Shown here piece by piece: positions 63,986-64,000 of a stretch of 64,000 nucleotides of DNA. This stretch comes from Hyphomonas sp. Lineage in GTDB: Bacteria > Pseudomonadota > Alphaproteobacteria > Caulobacterales > Hyphomonadaceae. Location of the stretch: positions 186,001 through 250,000 of the forward strand of contig WGNP01000007.1 of the NCBI GenBank assembly GCA_016124495.1, given 5' to 3'. The position numbers and the translations under genes are program-made. The notes below the pieces were generated by a model. That model saw only the letters and a list, made by a program, of their open reading frames with translations, ran no database searches and was not told the origin of the DNA. The stretch's first letter is position 1, and each line of letters opens with the position of its first letter.

Positions 63986-64000
63986 AAATGGGCCGCCTCA

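Noticed and set aside
1-64000. CRISPR arrays, rRNA genes, complete insertion sequences or a prophage
   Set aside because: No regularly spaced repeats, rRNA-like sequence, transposase frame or phage structural genes were found on reading.

Overview
The window is GC-rich, densely coded DNA that looks like a chromosomal segment of an alphaproteobacterium, most likely of the Hyphomonadaceae/Caulobacterales type. The evidence is a GTTC-N7-GTTC SOS box in front of an imuA-imuB-dnaE2 mutagenesis operon, many overlapping gene ends, abundant TonB/RND/acyl-CoA metabolism genes, and a ligase-associated exonuclease/ATP-dependent ligase pair. The genus assignment is inference only.

Layout. 1-3.6 kb (minus): valine-catabolic cluster (mmsA, two membrane proteins, enoyl-CoA hydratase, start of mmsB). 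3.8-6.6 kb: EmrA/EmrB-type efflux pair. 6.7-10.9 kb: a diacylglycerol-kinase stump, a Tat-type lactone oxidase plus PLP enzyme pair, and an acyl-CoA dehydrogenase. 10.9-12.4 kb: gene graveyard (EF-hand scrap, inactivated GGDEF protein). 12.7-15.5 kb: two acidic PepSY proteins around a two-component system. 15.7-18.3 kb: MBL exonuclease and ATP-dependent DNA ligase. 18.4-22.5 kb (minus): RND pump. 22.8-28.5 kb: SOS box, imuA, imuB, dnaE2. 28.5-29.2 kb: frameshifted sulfotransferase remnant, then a COG2509 flavoprotein.

31.2-41.4 kb is the most notable block: selA-selB-selC(tRNA-Sec), a thioredoxin-fold fusion protein, and a short gene whose in-frame TGA lies in a U-G-S-C motif followed by an fdhF-like SECIS hairpin. 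This makes a self-contained selenocysteine island with its own client selenoprotein (172 aa, Sec93). It continues into a 3-hydroxyacyl-CoA dehydrogenase, a GMC oxidoreductase and an MFS transporter, which suggests a catabolic cassette whose substrate is unknown. selD is not in the window.

42.2-51.3 kb (minus): a compact beta-glucan utilisation locus (LacI regulator, TonB receptor, GH16, GPH symporter, GH3), with a second GH3 C-terminal scrap beyond the regulator. 51.4-54.6 kb: a small serine-recombinase-like protein, divergent from a phosphatase / ADP-ribosylglycohydrolase / uncharacterised-domain fusion. 54.7-57.0 kb: a carbohydrate-type FAD oxidoreductase with an HxlR regulator. 57.4-63.1 kb (minus): a beta-oxidation-type operon (thiolase, enoyl-CoA hydratase, MaoC, SDR, MFS, then a second hydratase), divergent from a TetR regulator with a perfect 16-bp inverted repeat between them.

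No rRNA, CRISPR array or intact insertion sequence was seen. The only convincing tRNA is tRNA-Sec.
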